64,000 bases of DNA from Gordonia sp. KTR9 (GTDB lineage: Bacteria > Actinomycetota > Actinomycetes > Mycobacteriales > Mycobacteriaceae). Below, in pieces: positions 6,722 to 15,046 of the stretch (the first letter of the stretch is position 1; each line of letters begins with the position of its first letter). The stretch spans positions 1 through 64,000 of the forward strand of contig NC_018583.1 of the NCBI RefSeq assembly GCF_000143885.2, read 5' to 3'. The position numbers were made by a program, and so were the translations under genes. The notes beneath the pieces are model-generated. The model was not told where the DNA came from and ran no database searches. It was given only the letters and a program-made list of their open reading frames with translations.

Positions 6722-8092
6722 ATGTACATCACCTCACCAGCGGTCACGTCTCCGCGGTTCGACACCCCGCCCCGGCGGTCGCGGGCACAACGCCGGCACC
6801 GCACCGCCCCACCAGCCACCCCATTCGTCGGGACAGTGCTTGCCGCGCTGATGGTTTCCGGTTCCTTCGGCGCCACCCTCCTGGTCGACAGCCCGGCCGC
6901 AGCCTACGAACAGGGCGGTATCGACCAGGGCGAGACCGACGATGGATTCGAGCAGGGTGGGGTCGGCGGTGGTGGCGGCGACGACGCAACCCCACCGGTC
7001 GCACCTCCGCAGCAGACTGCGCCGAGCTACAACTACAACCCCGGTCCGGGCGCTATCCCGGCACCGCCCCGGGAAGCGCCATACCGGCCCTACGCCGATC
7101 CGCAGGCGTACAACCAGCCCAACTACGACACCGTCTACAACCCGGCGCCGCCGCAGGCCTACACCCTGCCCCGCCCGGTCGCGCCGGTCCGCCCGATTGC
7201 CCCGCCCCCGAAGACGTTGCGCGTGGGCAACTTCCTCGTCGAGGAAGACCAGCTCAAACGCGATGCTCCCTGGCTGACCGACCGTCAGCGGGTCTCGATC
7301 AACGAGTGGTCGGCCTATGGCGAAGCGAAGATCGCCCAGGGCCTCATCTCGGTCGGGGTTCCCGAGGACGAAGCGTCCCGCCAGGCTGCCGCCACCATCA
7401 TCGGTGTGGCGCTCGGCGGCACCGCAGGTGCGGTCGCCCTCGGCGTGCCCGCCGCAGTGACCGGCGGTGTCGGTGGCGCGTTGATCGGTACCGGCGTGGG
7501 AGCCGTCATCGGGTCGACCATGGTGGTGCCCTTCCCCGGCGCGCACACCGGAACGGGCGCGGCGATCGGTGCGGCCGCCGGTGCGGCGATCGGTGCCGCG
7601 GCCCTGGGTATCCCCGCGGCGATCGTCGGCGGTGTAGCCGGTGGAACGGCCGGTGGACTCCTCGCGCACGCCCTGGGTGCCGGAGATCCGGGTGCGAACC
7701 CGCGTCAGCCCGGGCTGCCCGGCCAGCCCGACCCGAACCGCCGCGTCCCGCAACCGCCGCGTCCGCAATCGGCTCCGCTGCCCAATCCCGGCGCCAACCA
7801 GTTCGAGGTGCATCTGCCCGCCGGCCAAGCCGCCAAAGCTGGTCTGCCCGCAGTGCACTACCAGGTCAACGTCGGTGGCGATGTCAACGCCGAGACCACC
7901 ATCGGCGACCAGACCTACACCGCCAACTGGACCGCGGAGCAGGCCGACGCCCCCTACAAGGCACTCGGTGGTGCCGCCGATCAGGTGCGCAAGACCGTCA
8001 CCGACGCTGCCGTCGACCTCTCCCGACAGGCGGAGAAGGCAGTCCCGGGTCTCAAGGTCACCTTCCCGCAGCTCACGCCGAAGGGGGCATAA
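6722..8092 (+). CDS. Exported protein with a glycine-zipper membrane region
   Basis: A 456-aa protein. A basic N-terminus is followed by a hydrophobic signal-like segment (about 37-60, ending SPAAAYEQ), then a Gly/Pro/Tyr-rich stretch (65-150). A short globular part follows (TLRVGNFLVEEDQLKRDAPW), then a long region of small residues with repeated GxxxG spacing (about 210-320, for example AIGAAAGAAIGAAALGIP), and a final soluble domain (350-456) with AGLPAVHYQVNVGGDV. Glycine-zipper stretches can oligomerise in membranes, so a pore or periplasmic-collar component is possible. No known family recognised. A GAAAGG ribosome-binding site lies upstream of the ATG. Confidence 0.72.
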   Translation: MYITSPAVTSPRFDTPPRRSRAQRRHRTAPPATPFVGTVLAALMVSGSFGATLLVDSPAAAYEQGGIDQGETDDGFEQGGVGGGGGDDATPPVAPPQQTAPSYNYNPGPGAIPAPPREAPYRPYADPQAYNQPNYDTVYNPAPPQAYTLPRPVAPVRPIAPPPKTLRVGNFLVEEDQLKRDAPWLTDRQRVSINEWSAYGEAKIAQGLISVGVPEDEASRQAAATIIGVALGGTAGAVALGVPAAVTGGVGGALIGTGVGAVIGSTMVVPFPGAHTGTGAAIGAAAGAAIGAAALGIPAAIVGGVAGGTAGGLLAHALGAGDPGANPRQPGLPGQPDPNRRVPQPPRPQSAPLPNPGANQFEVHLPAGQAAKAGLPAVHYQVNVGGDVNAETTIGDQTYTANWTAEQADAPYKALGGAADQVRKTVTDAAVDLSRQAEKAVPGLKVTFPQLTPKGA

Positions 8093-8097
8093 CAACG

Positions 8098-8727
8098 ATG
8101 GCCGCGAGTGTGGAGACGGTGTCGGCGCACAACGCCGGAGCGATTCGGGGTGCGTCGATTTTGCCGCCGAGCGCGTCGGAGATGCTGGGGCGGCGCACGA
8201 CACGGTTACCGGCGCATCTGGTGGCGGCCGTGGGCTGTCATGGCGGTGCCGGAGTGTCCACGCTCGCGGCCCAGCTCGAGCATGTCGGCGATTCCGGCCA
8301 GTTGTGGCCAGGGCGGGCCGATGAGCCGCCGTTTGCGGTACTCGTTGCGCGGGAATCGGCGCGCGGCCTGGCCGCGGCGTCGCTGGCCGCGCGCCAGTAC
8401 GCGACGAACAATGCGCCAGCACATGTGCAGCTGCTGGGGTTGGTGCTGGTAGCCGGGCGGAAGGGAAAGCCGACCGCCCGGCTCCGCCGCGATCGGGAAT
8501 TGCTTGTCGGGTCCGGGCTTTTCGCGCACGTGTGGCACGTTGCCTGGCACGACTTCCTCGTCGACACCCCGCTCAACGAGTTGCCCTCGACCGGTCCCGA
8601 CCCGGCCCCAGCGGCGCGGCGCACCGATCCGCGCACCGTCGTCGCCCCGGACATCGCCGCCGTCGGCCAGGGCCTTCGTGACGCCGCAGTCGCGGTGATG
8701 TCAGGCGACGCCGGCACAACCCCATAA
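8098..8727 (+). CDS. P-loop-like protein with a degenerate Walker A (DUF6668-like)
   Basis: A 209-aa protein. Residues about 42-55 read VAAVGCHGGAGVSTLA, which resembles a ParA/MinD-type P-loop (KGGVGKST) in which both lysines are missing (GGAGVST). It should therefore bind nucleotide weakly or not at all. Later segments (PFAVLVARESARGLAAASLAARQY and VQLLGLVLVAGRKGKPT, split) fit the Rossmann-like core. The pattern matches the DUF6668 proteins I remember from actinobacterial conjugation clusters. The ATG lies 5 bases after the previous stop, with AAGGGGG inside the preceding gene as ribosome-binding site. Probably a chaperone or localisation factor for the secretion complex. Confidence 0.7.
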   Translation: MAASVETVSAHNAGAIRGASILPPSASEMLGRRTTRLPAHLVAAVGCHGGAGVSTLAAQLEHVGDSGQLWPGRADEPPFAVLVARESARGLAAASLAARQYATNNAPAHVQLLGLVLVAGRKGKPTARLRRDRELLVGSGLFAHVWHVAWHDFLVDTPLNELPSTGPDPAPAARRTDPRTVVAPDIAAVGQGLRDAAVAVMSGDAGTTP

Positions 8728-8771
8728 CGGCACAACTCCACAACCTCCACCCTCACGAGAAGGAAGAGATC

Positions 8772-9065
8772 ATGCTCCAGTCCACGCTGGCCTCGGCCAA
8801 AGCCACCACCACCTACGTGGCGTTCAACCCCATCCCGATTCCCGGTTTGTCGGACCGGCTCAACACATTCGGCGGGTGGGTCACCTTCCTGGCCTACTTC
8901 GCCACCGCCGTGGCGATCGTCGTCGGCGGCGGCTTCATCGCCTTCGACAAGATCACCGACCGCGGTGACAACAAGGGCGTGAAGATCGCGATCGGCGCGA
9001 TCGTCGGGACGATGGTGATCGCGGCCAGCGCCACGATCATCCAGGCTGCGGGCGGGCAGGGGTGA
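8772..9065 (+). CDS. Small two-helix membrane protein (pilin-like, VirB2/TrbC-type candidate)
   Basis: A 97-aa protein with two hydrophobic helices (about 33-57 and 70-92) separated by a short charged loop (FDKITDRGDNKG). That size and layout fit VirB2/TrbC-type pilins, though homology is not certain. The ribosome-binding site AGAAGGAAGAG precedes the ATG. The next gene encodes a protein with the same GGWxxF...IAFDK pattern, so the two are paralogs and probably pack in the same structure. A large excess of this subunit over the others would be expected if it is a pilin. Confidence 0.7.
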   Translation: MLQSTLASAKATTTYVAFNPIPIPGLSDRLNTFGGWVTFLAYFATAVAIVVGGGFIAFDKITDRGDNKGVKIAIGAIVGTMVIAASATIIQAAGGQG

Positions 9066-9090
9066 GCCGTGCGGACCGAAAGCTACAGCG

Positions 9091-9360
9091 ATGAACACCA
9101 CCATGACAGTGGCGTACGCGAAACTGCCTACCGAGGTGATGAACAACATCACCCTGATCGGCGGCTGGTTCGTGTTCGTAGCCAACATGCTCGCACTCGT
9201 GCATCTGGTCTTTCTGGGCGCCTCGATCGCGTTCGACAAGGTGCGCGAGCATCCACTCGCACAGATCACCGCGGGGGAGTGGTTCACCAAGATCATCTTC
9301 GGGGTGTGGGTGGTCGCGATCGCCGGCAACCTCGCCGCGGCGGTGCTGGTCTTCGGCTGA
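9091..9360 (+). CDS. Small membrane protein, paralog of the preceding pilin-like protein
   Basis: An 89-aa protein with two hydrophobic helices. It shares GGW-x-x-F, a long first helix and the IAFDK turn with the 97-aa protein immediately upstream, but its second half has diverged (EHPLAQITAGEWFTKIIFGV). The ATG is 26 bases after the previous stop with only a weak ribosome-binding site, so it is probably coupled. Its end overlaps the start region of the following lipoprotein. Confidence 0.68.
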   Translation: MNTTMTVAYAKLPTEVMNNITLIGGWFVFVANMLALVHLVFLGASIAFDKVREHPLAQITAGEWFTKIIFGVWVVAIAGNLAAAVLVFG

Positions 9361-9980
9361 TCGCCGCTCTCGTTGCCGCCTACGCGCTGGCCGGGTTGCT
9401 GACCGGATGCGGATCAGACCCCGACACCGCCACACCGTCGACGCCGCAACAGATTCCGTTGACGACGCCACCCACCGAGCTGCGATGGGTGGAGTTCAAC
9501 GGCATGCGCATTCCCCAAGCCGCCGAAGGCCCCACCGAGGTGACAGATGCCGTCGCTCCGGAAGGGTTCGACCGCACACCGCCGGGAGCTGGGCTGGCCG
9601 CGGTCAATGCCATCGTGCGTCTCTCGGTTGCGCTCGATGACCAGTGGCCGCAGGTGGTCCGTGAACTCATCGCACCTGGACAAGCACGAGATGACTTCAT
9701 CACCAACCGCATTCAGTTGTCGACCACATCGGGTGTGCCCGCTGGTCAGGCCCCGCAGGTGCAGGGCTGGAAACTGACCGCGTTCACCCCCGACAAGGCA
9801 TCGGCCGACATCTACACCCGGCTGCCGGACGGCTCGATGACGGTCAACCACACCACGGTCGTGTGGGCGCCCGCGTTCGGTGATTGGCGGCTGCTGCTGC
9901 CCGACGCCGCGGCGGGCGCCTCACCGGTGGACGCGATCACGGCCACGCCGACCGACATGGTCGCACTGACAGGAGCCTAA
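9306..9980 (+). CDS. Lipoprotein of the transfer operon (DUF8175-like domain)
   Basis: An exported lipoprotein with basic residues (GGRDRRQPRR), a hydrophobic helix and a lipobox ALAGLLTGC. The mature part contains RWVEFNGMRIPQAAEGPT...PEGFDRTPPGAGLAAV, the same pattern as the next gene product, so both share one domain. The start is uncertain. GTG at 9306 gives the basic n-region and a 224-aa product overlapping the upstream gene by 55 bp. A CTG at 9357 that overlaps the previous stop (CTGA) would give a minimal signal peptide. Likely an extracytoplasmic subunit of the mating apparatus anchored by lipid. Confidence 0.72.
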   Translation: MGGRDRRQPRRGGAGLRLIAALVAAYALAGLLTGCGSDPDTATPSTPQQIPLTTPPTELRWVEFNGMRIPQAAEGPTEVTDAVAPEGFDRTPPGAGLAAVNAIVRLSVALDDQWPQVVRELIAPGQARDDFITNRIQLSTTSGVPAGQAPQVQGWKLTAFTPDKASADIYTRLPDGSMTVNHTTVVWAPAFGDWRLLLPDAAAGASPVDAITATPTDMVALTGA

Positions 9981-9985
9981 CCATC

Positions 9986-10882
9986 ATGAGCACCCCTGAT
10001 CCTCGCGAGGACCTCGGCCGCCTTGCGGCGCTGCACTCACTGCGCCAGTCCGGCGGCTACAAAGGCACCACCCTGGTGCTGTCGCTGCTGGTGTTGACCA
10101 TCGTCATCGGCATGGCCGTGCTGGTCGCCGTCCGCGGCGACGATGACGATACGTCGGCTCCGCCACAGGTCACCGCCACGGACACACCGACGTCGGGTAC
10201 GCCGCAAACCCCGGTCACCCGACTGCCCGACGACGCGTTCGGGGTGCCCACCACCGACACCCGCGGCCGCCGGGTGGAAACCCCGACCAACCCGCTCGGC
10301 CAGGTCCTCCCGCAGACCACCGATCCCTCGGACACCGATGAGCCTGAGGCTGTGCTCCCACCACCGGAGGGATTGATGTGGCAGCGCGTGTACGGCGCGA
10401 CGATCCCGTTCTCCACTTCGGACGGTCCGACCGCGATCAGCACAGACGGGGTACCCACCGGGTTTGCCCACACCCCGCAGGGCGCGGCGCTGGCGGCCTG
10501 GCAGATCGGCCAGCGCGCCACCTGGGCACCTGATGATCAGAACGTCGCGCTCCTTGATCGCGCAGCCGTGGTCTCTGAGGCCGCTCGTCCCGAGGCCGAC
10601 ACTCTGCGCACCAATGGCGCGCAAGTCTATGCCGGTAACCCTGAGTTGCCCGCGCAGATGCGGGATGTGCCGGTCGCGGTCCGTATCACCACCTACTCGA
10701 AGGACTTCGCCCACGTCGAGTTCGCCCAACCTCTCAATCGTGACGACGGCTTCACCGCCATCTCGGTCGGTGTCGACATGGTCTGGCGCGACGGTCAGTG
10801 GAAATGGGTGGTCCCCGAACCCGGCAACGATCCCAGCCGCCTGCTGATTTCGACCACTGGCGATGGGTGGACCCCATGGTGA
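9986..10882 (+). CDS. Single-pass membrane protein, paralog of the preceding lipoprotein (DUF8175-like)
   Basis: A 298-aa protein with a transmembrane helix at about 30-48 (TLVLSLLVLTIVIGMAVLVA), a Thr/Pro-rich linker and an exported domain. The domain has the signature LMWQRVYGATIPF, DGPT, PTGFAHTPQGAALAAWQIG, which aligns by eye with RWVEFNGMRIP, GPT, PEGFDRTPPGAGLAAV of the lipoprotein encoded just upstream. AGGAG at 9971-9975 precedes the ATG at 9986. One copy is lipid-anchored and the other helix-anchored, suggesting two membrane attachments for a common fold in the channel. Exact role unknown. Confidence 0.75.
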   Translation: MSTPDPREDLGRLAALHSLRQSGGYKGTTLVLSLLVLTIVIGMAVLVAVRGDDDDTSAPPQVTATDTPTSGTPQTPVTRLPDDAFGVPTTDTRGRRVETPTNPLGQVLPQTTDPSDTDEPEAVLPPPEGLMWQRVYGATIPFSTSDGPTAISTDGVPTGFAHTPQGAALAAWQIGQRATWAPDDQNVALLDRAAVVSEAARPEADTLRTNGAQVYAGNPELPAQMRDVPVAVRITTYSKDFAHVEFAQPLNRDDGFTAISVGVDMVWRDGQWKWVVPEPGNDPSRLLISTTGDGWTPW

Positions 10883-12384
10883 ACCACCACAACGACTCTC
10901 ACCTCTGGGAAACGCGTTCCGGCCGACGGGGGCGTCTGCGCACTTTTCTGACCGGCCGCCGGACCCATGTAGCGGTCGTGGTGGCGCTGATTGTCGCGAC
11001 GGTGTCGTCGTGGGTCGGTGCCGGCAGGGCCGCCGCGAACCCGCTGTGCGACGTCGCGGGCCCGTTGAGCCGCGCGGTGTGCGGCGCCGCGGGCAACGCG
11101 GCCAGCAATGTGGCCGGCAGTGTGGTCGGCGGGTCGTTCGAGAAGATCGTCAACTCGTTGCTCGAGGGCTACCAGACGATCCTGACGTGGGCGTTGGCGT
11201 GGTGGATCAAGCTGCCGAACCCGCAGTTAGACAACAAGTCTTCCCTCATGCAGGAAGTGCACGACCACACTCTGCAAATCCAGATCGTGGGCCTGACGTT
11301 CTCGCTGATGTTCTTCGGCCTGCGGATGATGATCGACCGCAAGCGCTCCATGGCCGATGACGCTGAGGAGGGCTTCAAACTGATCTTCCGCTCGGCGATG
11401 GCCACCGCCGCGATCCCGCTGGCACTGACCGTCGGCGGGCAGATCGCCGACGGCATCTCCAACTGGCTGGTCAGCGAATCGGTGACCGCAGGCGGCGGCA
11501 ACGGCGACACCATCAAGAACTTCCTCAAACTCAACCTGCTGACCAACTCCGCGCTGGGCACCACCGCCATCGGCATCTTCGCCCTCGTCGGATTCCTCGG
11601 CGCCTTTTTGCAGTTGGCGTTGCTGGTGGTGCGCGAGGCGATGTTGCTGCTGGTCGTCGCCGCGCTCCCGGTGGCCGCGGCATTCTCCGGCACCGGCCCC
11701 GGGTCACAGAGCTACCAGCGGCTCGTCGCCTGGTCGGTGGCGTTCCTGCTGTTCAAACCCGTCGGCGCGCTGACCTACTTCGTGGCTTTCCGTGCCGGAG
11801 CCTCCAAAGACAACGCCCAACAGGTCGTGCTCGGCATGGTGCTGATGATGTTGTGCGCGTTCGTGTTACCCGCACTGATGCGCCTGATTGCCCCTGCTGT
11901 GGCGAGCATGGGTGGCGGCGGCTCGGGTGCCGCGGCAGCCGGCACGGCCATCGGTGCCGGCGTCGCGGCGGGCAAGGTCGCGGCCATGGCTGCCTCGGGC
12001 GGGGCGACCGCCGGGGCCAGCGGCGGTGCGAGCGCGGGCGGCATGTCCTCGATCGCCGGTCGCGGCGGCGGTGGACCCTCGGGCGGTATCTCCACGGCAT
12101 CGGCACCCTCACCACCACCGCCATCGGGCGGTGGCGGACCCGGCGCGCAACCCGCCCTCTCCGGCGGCCAGGGCGGACAGGCCAGCTCCGGCGGCGGTGG
12201 CGGCGGCGGTCCCACCTCCGGGCTGGGCGACGCGATGGGATCGGCCGGCGGACTCGCCGGGGCAGCCATGCAAACCGTCGCCGACAGCGTCGAATCCGAA
12301 GTCGAATCCACCAGCTCCGACCCGTCACTGAGTAGTCCGCCGCCGATGCGCTCGGGTTGGAACGAACACGCCATGGCGCACTAG
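10876..12384 (+). CDS. Polytopic channel protein, VirB6/TrbL-like
   Basis: A 502-aa protein with an N-terminal helix (about 30-50, signal-like and ending AAANPLC), then five to six membrane helices between about 140 and 370. The remaining 130 residues are a Gly/Ser/Pro/Ala-rich low-complexity tail. The pattern of a central helix block with an extended soluble tail is that of VirB6/TrbL-type inner-membrane channel proteins in actinobacterial conjugation systems. The ATG at 10876 overlaps the end of the previous gene. Divergence from the Gram-negative families is large, so the assignment rests on topology and context. Confidence 0.78.
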   Translation: MVNHHNDSHLWETRSGRRGRLRTFLTGRRTHVAVVVALIVATVSSWVGAGRAAANPLCDVAGPLSRAVCGAAGNAASNVAGSVVGGSFEKIVNSLLEGYQTILTWALAWWIKLPNPQLDNKSSLMQEVHDHTLQIQIVGLTFSLMFFGLRMMIDRKRSMADDAEEGFKLIFRSAMATAAIPLALTVGGQIADGISNWLVSESVTAGGGNGDTIKNFLKLNLLTNSALGTTAIGIFALVGFLGAFLQLALLVVREAMLLLVVAALPVAAAFSGTGPGSQSYQRLVAWSVAFLLFKPVGALTYFVAFRAGASKDNAQQVVLGMVLMMLCAFVLPALMRLIAPAVASMGGGGSGAAAAGTAIGAGVAAGKVAAMAASGGATAGASGGASAGGMSSIAGRGGGGPSGGISTASAPSPPPPSGGGGPGAQPALSGGQGGQASSGGGGGGGPTSGLGDAMGSAGGLAGAAMQTVADSVESEVESTSSDPSLSSPPPMRSGWNEHAMAH

Positions 12385-12423
12385 CCGCCCACCCCATCTC
12401 TCTGACTGTCGAAAGAGGTTGTC

Positions 12424-13920
12424 ATGACAGACAAAGCGAGCACCCGCCGATTGCTGTACCGCCCGGCCGCGGCGTTCCGGTCCTCCGGCGCGTTCGGGTT
12501 CACCATGTTCTCGACGATGGTGCTGCTGGTGTTCATGTTCGTCGCCGTTGTGGGCCTGATGCTGCCGCTGCCCGGTGTGATCAAGTTCTTCGGGCTGCCG
12601 TTCACGCTGGCAGTGCTGTTTGTGCCGCTGGTGGTGTCGCTGCGGGGCCGCTCAGCCTGGGAGTTGGGCATGGGTGCACGCTCGGTGTCGAAGGCCCGCT
12701 GTGCCGGTGAAACTCTGCTGCGGTCCGGGCCGTTCACGATGATCCCCGACGGCACCCCACTACCGGGGCCGCTGGCGACGGCCGAGACGTTCGACTTCTC
12801 ACCCGGCGACGGGTCGGCACCGTTCGGTCTGATCAGGTTGTCGTCGAAGAACTTCTACACCCTGGTGCTGCGGACCTGGCCCCAGGGCGGGGAGTGGAAT
12901 GACCAGCCTGTGCGCGATCGCTGGGTCGCCCGCCTCGGCGACATGCTCACCTTCCTCGGGCAATCGCCGGACTTCGTGGCCGCGACGATCACCATGGAGA
13001 CTCTGCCCGAGTCGGGGATGCGGGCCTCGACAATCGTGCGGTCCCGGCTCAAGGACACAGCACCGGCGCTGGCCCGCAAGATCATCATCGAAGCCACCGA
13101 AGCGGTACCGACCGCCGAAGTGCGCCTGGAAGCCCGGATCGGATTGACCTGGCGCGCGGACACCATGCACCGCAAACGCGATGCCACCGACATGGGCAAC
13201 GAGTTGGCGCGTCGTCTCGGACGGATTCGGGACTACTGCCACGCCGCCGGTCTGCGGGTGCGGCCGATGCTCGAACGCGAAATCTGCGCGATCGCCCGCC
13301 GCAGTTTCTCCCCGGCCGACGAGCTCGACCTCGAGATCGGTCTGATGAGCGGTGAACCGATGCGCCTGCGGTGGGAAGACTGCGGACCGACCTCGGCCTC
13401 AGACCAGCACGGCCGCCTGCTTCACGATGCGGCGCAGTCGATGTCGTGGACGATGCGCAACGAACCCGAGGCGCCGTTCGATTCCAACGTGCTTGCTGAT
13501 CTGCTGTCCCCGCACAGCGACGTGCCTCGCAAGCGGGTCACCTTCGTCTACCAGCCCTACACCCCGGCCCAAGCCACCACGATCGTCAACAAAGACCACA
13601 ACGATGCCCGCCAGGCTGTGCGCACCCACGTCGGCAAACTGCCCGAACGCGCATTGGTGCGCCTGGACAGCGCCGAAGGCGCCCGCCAGGAACAGGCCCG
13701 CGGTGCGGGCGTGACCCGGGTGTCGATGGTCGTGACCGCCACCTGCCCGATCGGCGCCGATACCCAGAAGATCGACACCCTCGTCACCGATCTGGGCCTC
13801 TCGGCGGCCACCCCACTCGAACCGGCCCGCGACGAACAACTCGTCACCTTCTGCGCCGGACTGGGTTTCGGTGTCGTGCTCTCCGAAGAGAGCACCGTCT
13901 CCGACAAGCTCGCCGCCTAA
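12424..13920 (+). CDS. SCO6880-family type IV secretion protein
   Basis: A 498-aa protein with two membrane helices near the N-terminus (about 27-50 and 54-72), then a large soluble alpha/beta domain. The sequence matches my memory of the SCO6880 family, which sits between VirB6-like and VirB4-like genes in actinobacterial conjugation clusters and is thought to replace VirB3 fused to the N-terminal part of VirB4. Recognisable segments are LYRPAAAFRSSGAFG and RALVRLDSAEGARQEQARG. There is no Walker A motif, so the ATPase activity would be supplied by the VirB4-like protein two genes on. A GAAAGAGG ribosome-binding site precedes the ATG. Confidence 0.82.
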   Translation: MTDKASTRRLLYRPAAAFRSSGAFGFTMFSTMVLLVFMFVAVVGLMLPLPGVIKFFGLPFTLAVLFVPLVVSLRGRSAWELGMGARSVSKARCAGETLLRSGPFTMIPDGTPLPGPLATAETFDFSPGDGSAPFGLIRLSSKNFYTLVLRTWPQGGEWNDQPVRDRWVARLGDMLTFLGQSPDFVAATITMETLPESGMRASTIVRSRLKDTAPALARKIIIEATEAVPTAEVRLEARIGLTWRADTMHRKRDATDMGNELARRLGRIRDYCHAAGLRVRPMLEREICAIARRSFSPADELDLEIGLMSGEPMRLRWEDCGPTSASDQHGRLLHDAAQSMSWTMRNEPEAPFDSNVLADLLSPHSDVPRKRVTFVYQPYTPAQATTIVNKDHNDARQAVRTHVGKLPERALVRLDSAEGARQEQARGAGVTRVSMVVTATCPIGADTQKIDTLVTDLGLSAATPLEPARDEQLVTFCAGLGFGVVLSEESTVSDKLAA

Positions 13921-13945
13921 CCAGGACAGAAAGGACCACCCTGCG

Positions 13946-15025
13946 ATGCCGACGCTCCCGGCCCTGACCTCGCTGCTCCAGCGCTCACGCGCCCGCCTGT
14001 CCACCTCGGCGACGACGCTGCCCCAGATCAGCACCGTCCTGTCGATCACCGAGCACCGCTCGGCCGGCGGTCACGACTACGGCCTGATCCGGGCACACGC
14101 CACCGGCCACTACACGGTGATCCTCGCCGCGACCGGCGCGACGCTGCGCGACTGGCAACAGCTGTGCGACTTCACCCGCATCGACTTCGGTGCCGACGCC
14201 TGGGATGTCGTCGCGGTCACCGCCGTCGCCGATACCTTCCCGCGCACCGACACCGCCCACCGGCAGTGGATGGACACAGATCACCACTACCGCCTCGACG
14301 TCGCCGACCTCGCCACCGACACCTATCTGGCGGTGACGTTCGTGGCGGCCACCTCAGCAATGAAGTCCACACCCGACGAAATGGCCGTGGAAGTGGGCCG
14401 GCGTTTGCACACCCTGATCGGGTCCCTGCACGCCGCCGGGCTGCCCACCACACCGCTGACCGCAGCGCAGGTCGCCGCGGTCGGGGTGCGGGCCTACCGC
14501 GGCGGTCTGGTCGATGACGCAGCGCCCGCGTTCGCCGACATCGCGCCGGACTCGACACCACACCGGGTGCGGGATGTGTTCTGCCACAACGACCTGGTCT
14601 CGGCGACATGGGTGATCGCTCCGCACGTGCTGGAACCGCCCCACGCGATGGGTCCGGTACTGGGCCAGCTGCTCGAGCGTGACCCGACCACCCCGCGCAC
14701 CCGGTTGGCGATCACCTGGCGGGCGACCCGGATCGCCGAGACCATCGCCCCCGACGACCCGATCCGGGCGACCTTTCAGCCCACCCTGCAGCGTTTCGGC
14801 GCGACGCTGACGATCACCGAGCCGCGCCCTCGTACACCGTCGTCGATCCCTCGTGCGCCGTCAGTGGACGCCCTGCGTGCCCGGTTGCCGCTGTTCGCCC
14901 GCCTCGGCGTGCGCAACGGCTACGACCGCCACGCCGAACTGTTCGCCGCCGGCATCGGACTCGGGGTGTTGCTGCCCGAACACGGCGACATCACCGACGA
15001 AGCCCTGCGCCACCGCCACCGCTAA
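13946..15025 (+). CDS. Soluble protein of the transfer operon, unknown family
   Basis: A 359-aa protein without signal peptide, membrane helix or nucleotide-binding motif, between the SCO6880-type gene and the VirB4 gene. AAAGGA precedes the ATG at 13946. Composition is that of a globular alpha/beta protein. It ends with LFARLGVRNGYDRHAELFAAGIGLGVLLPEHGD, a segment that echoes the end of the SCO6880-type protein (LVTFCAGLGFGVVLSEES), so it may be a diverged partner or duplicate of that C-terminal domain. In-frame extension upstream to 13871 overlaps the previous gene and is unlikely. Confidence 0.72.
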   Translation: MPTLPALTSLLQRSRARLSTSATTLPQISTVLSITEHRSAGGHDYGLIRAHATGHYTVILAATGATLRDWQQLCDFTRIDFGADAWDVVAVTAVADTFPRTDTAHRQWMDTDHHYRLDVADLATDTYLAVTFVAATSAMKSTPDEMAVEVGRRLHTLIGSLHAAGLPTTPLTAAQVAAVGVRAYRGGLVDDAAPAFADIAPDSTPHRVRDVFCHNDLVSATWVIAPHVLEPPHAMGPVLGQLLERDPTTPRTRLAITWRATRIAETIAPDDPIRATFQPTLQRFGATLTITEPRPRTPSSIPRAPSVDALRARLPLFARLGVRNGYDRHAELFAAGIGLGVLLPEHGDITDEALRHRHR

Positions 15026-15046
15026 CCGATTGCGAGACGCCCCACC

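Noticed and set aside
6631..8097. In-frame extension upstream of the 209-aa P-loop-like gene
   Set aside because: Overlaps the whole preceding gene with Arg/Pro-rich shadow composition; true start is ATG 8098.
6734..8422. 562-codon minus-strand frame
   Set aside because: Antisense mirror of the glycine-zipper gene; composition typical of a GC-bias shadow.
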